Part shown: in pieces, positions 63,982 through 64,000 of the stretch
Numbering within the stretch: the stretch's first letter is position 1
Layout of the letters: the number at the start of each line of letters is the position of its first letter
Assembly: GCA_017656335.1 (NCBI GenBank)
Contig: JACDOA010000002.1
Span: 248,001 to 312,000, forward strand
From: Thermosipho sp. (in: thermotogales)
Lineage (GTDB): Bacteria; Thermotogota; Thermotogae; Thermotogales; Fervidobacteriaceae
DNA length: 64,000 nucleotides
Direction of reading: 5' to 3'
Translations under genes and position numbers: made by a program
Notes under the pieces: model-generated
What the model was told of the DNA's origin: nothing
Database searches by the model: none
Seen by the model: only the letters and a program-made list of their open reading frames with translations

Positions 63982-64000
63982 TTGAGTAATTTTAGAAAAT
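63982..64000 (+). CDS. Start of a gene cut by the window edge
   Basis: A TTG at 63982 lies six nt after GAGGTG and opens a frame (SNFRK) that runs off the right edge. Only six codons are visible, so nothing can be said of the product. The spacing of 14 nt suggests it continues the same operon. Confidence 0.5.

Noticed and set aside
1-64000. CRISPR array, IS element or prophage
   Set aside because: No regularly spaced repeats, transposase, integrase or phage structural genes were seen on either strand.

Overview
The window reads as chromosomal DNA of a thermophilic, anaerobic, fermentative bacterium of the phylum Thermotogota, most likely genus Thermosipho. The reasons are very A+T-rich DNA, strong GGAGG ribosome binding sites, frequent TTG and GTG starts, dense head-to-tail operons, a GH36 alpha-galactosidase and sugar-binding proteins of Thermotoga type, a short EF-Ts, a BamA-type outer-membrane protein (the 'toga'), and a DRTGG/PHP/HATPase trio. 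The genus is an inference from gene content and composition. I see no rRNA, CRISPR array, intact IS or prophage, and one tRNA (Pro-GGG).

Layout. 1-4.7 kb: two consecutive ABC sugar-binding protein genes behind a promoter that carries a perfect LacI-type operator. 4.7-7.4 kb: three type IV pilin-like genes, a CoA-binding protein and a decayed gene. 7.6-14.7 kb: glyA, the operon pyrG-PHP phosphatase-tsf, and the operon cinA-lacI-type regulator-SRPBCC protein. 15-25.3 kb: one long plus-strand run with a UvrD-type helicase, a DUF72 protein, an ECF sigma factor with a probable anti-sigma and a secreted partner, a radical SAM protein with an unusual cluster motif, a diguanylate cyclase, and a phosphoribosyltransferase-RecQ fusion. 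25.3-31.8 kb: a minus-strand run with a sugar nucleotidyltransferase, HAD phosphatase, TPR protein, hisS, a pseudopilin-like small gene and an ABC-2 exporter. 31.8-39.2 kb: decayed coding fragments, tRNA-Pro, a membrane diguanylate cyclase, a LysM-phosphatase fusion, a DNA-repair-type radical SAM pair, the alpha-galactosidase and a decayed LysE-type transporter. 39.2-45 kb: a DUF47 protein with two tandem PiT phosphate permeases, an MFS carrier and two alpha/beta hydrolases. 45-51.3 kb: an FGGY kinase, a GntP permease, folP, a pseudouridine synthase and glpX. 51.3-56.4 kb: an MFS carrier, rtcB and a nitrate/sulfonate/thiamine-precursor-type ABC importer. 56.5-64 kb: tatD, ruvA, the DRTGG-PHP-HATPase trio, bamA, an AlaX-type editing protein and a secreted protein of unknown function.

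The genes suggest a saccharolytic, gluconeogenesis-capable anaerobe: sugar import, alpha-galactoside hydrolysis, FGGY kinase with gluconate-type permease, and class II fructose bisphosphatase. The most unexpected observations are three genes whose reading frames appear to begin at ATT behind strong ribosome binding sites (40816, 27938 and 32671), the PRTase-RecQ fusion, the CX5CX2C radical SAM protein with a C-terminal helix-hairpin-helix, the three-gene ECF sigma module, and two recognisable pseudogenes. Nothing here amounts to a proven new system; the 15-25 kb run is the best candidate for one.
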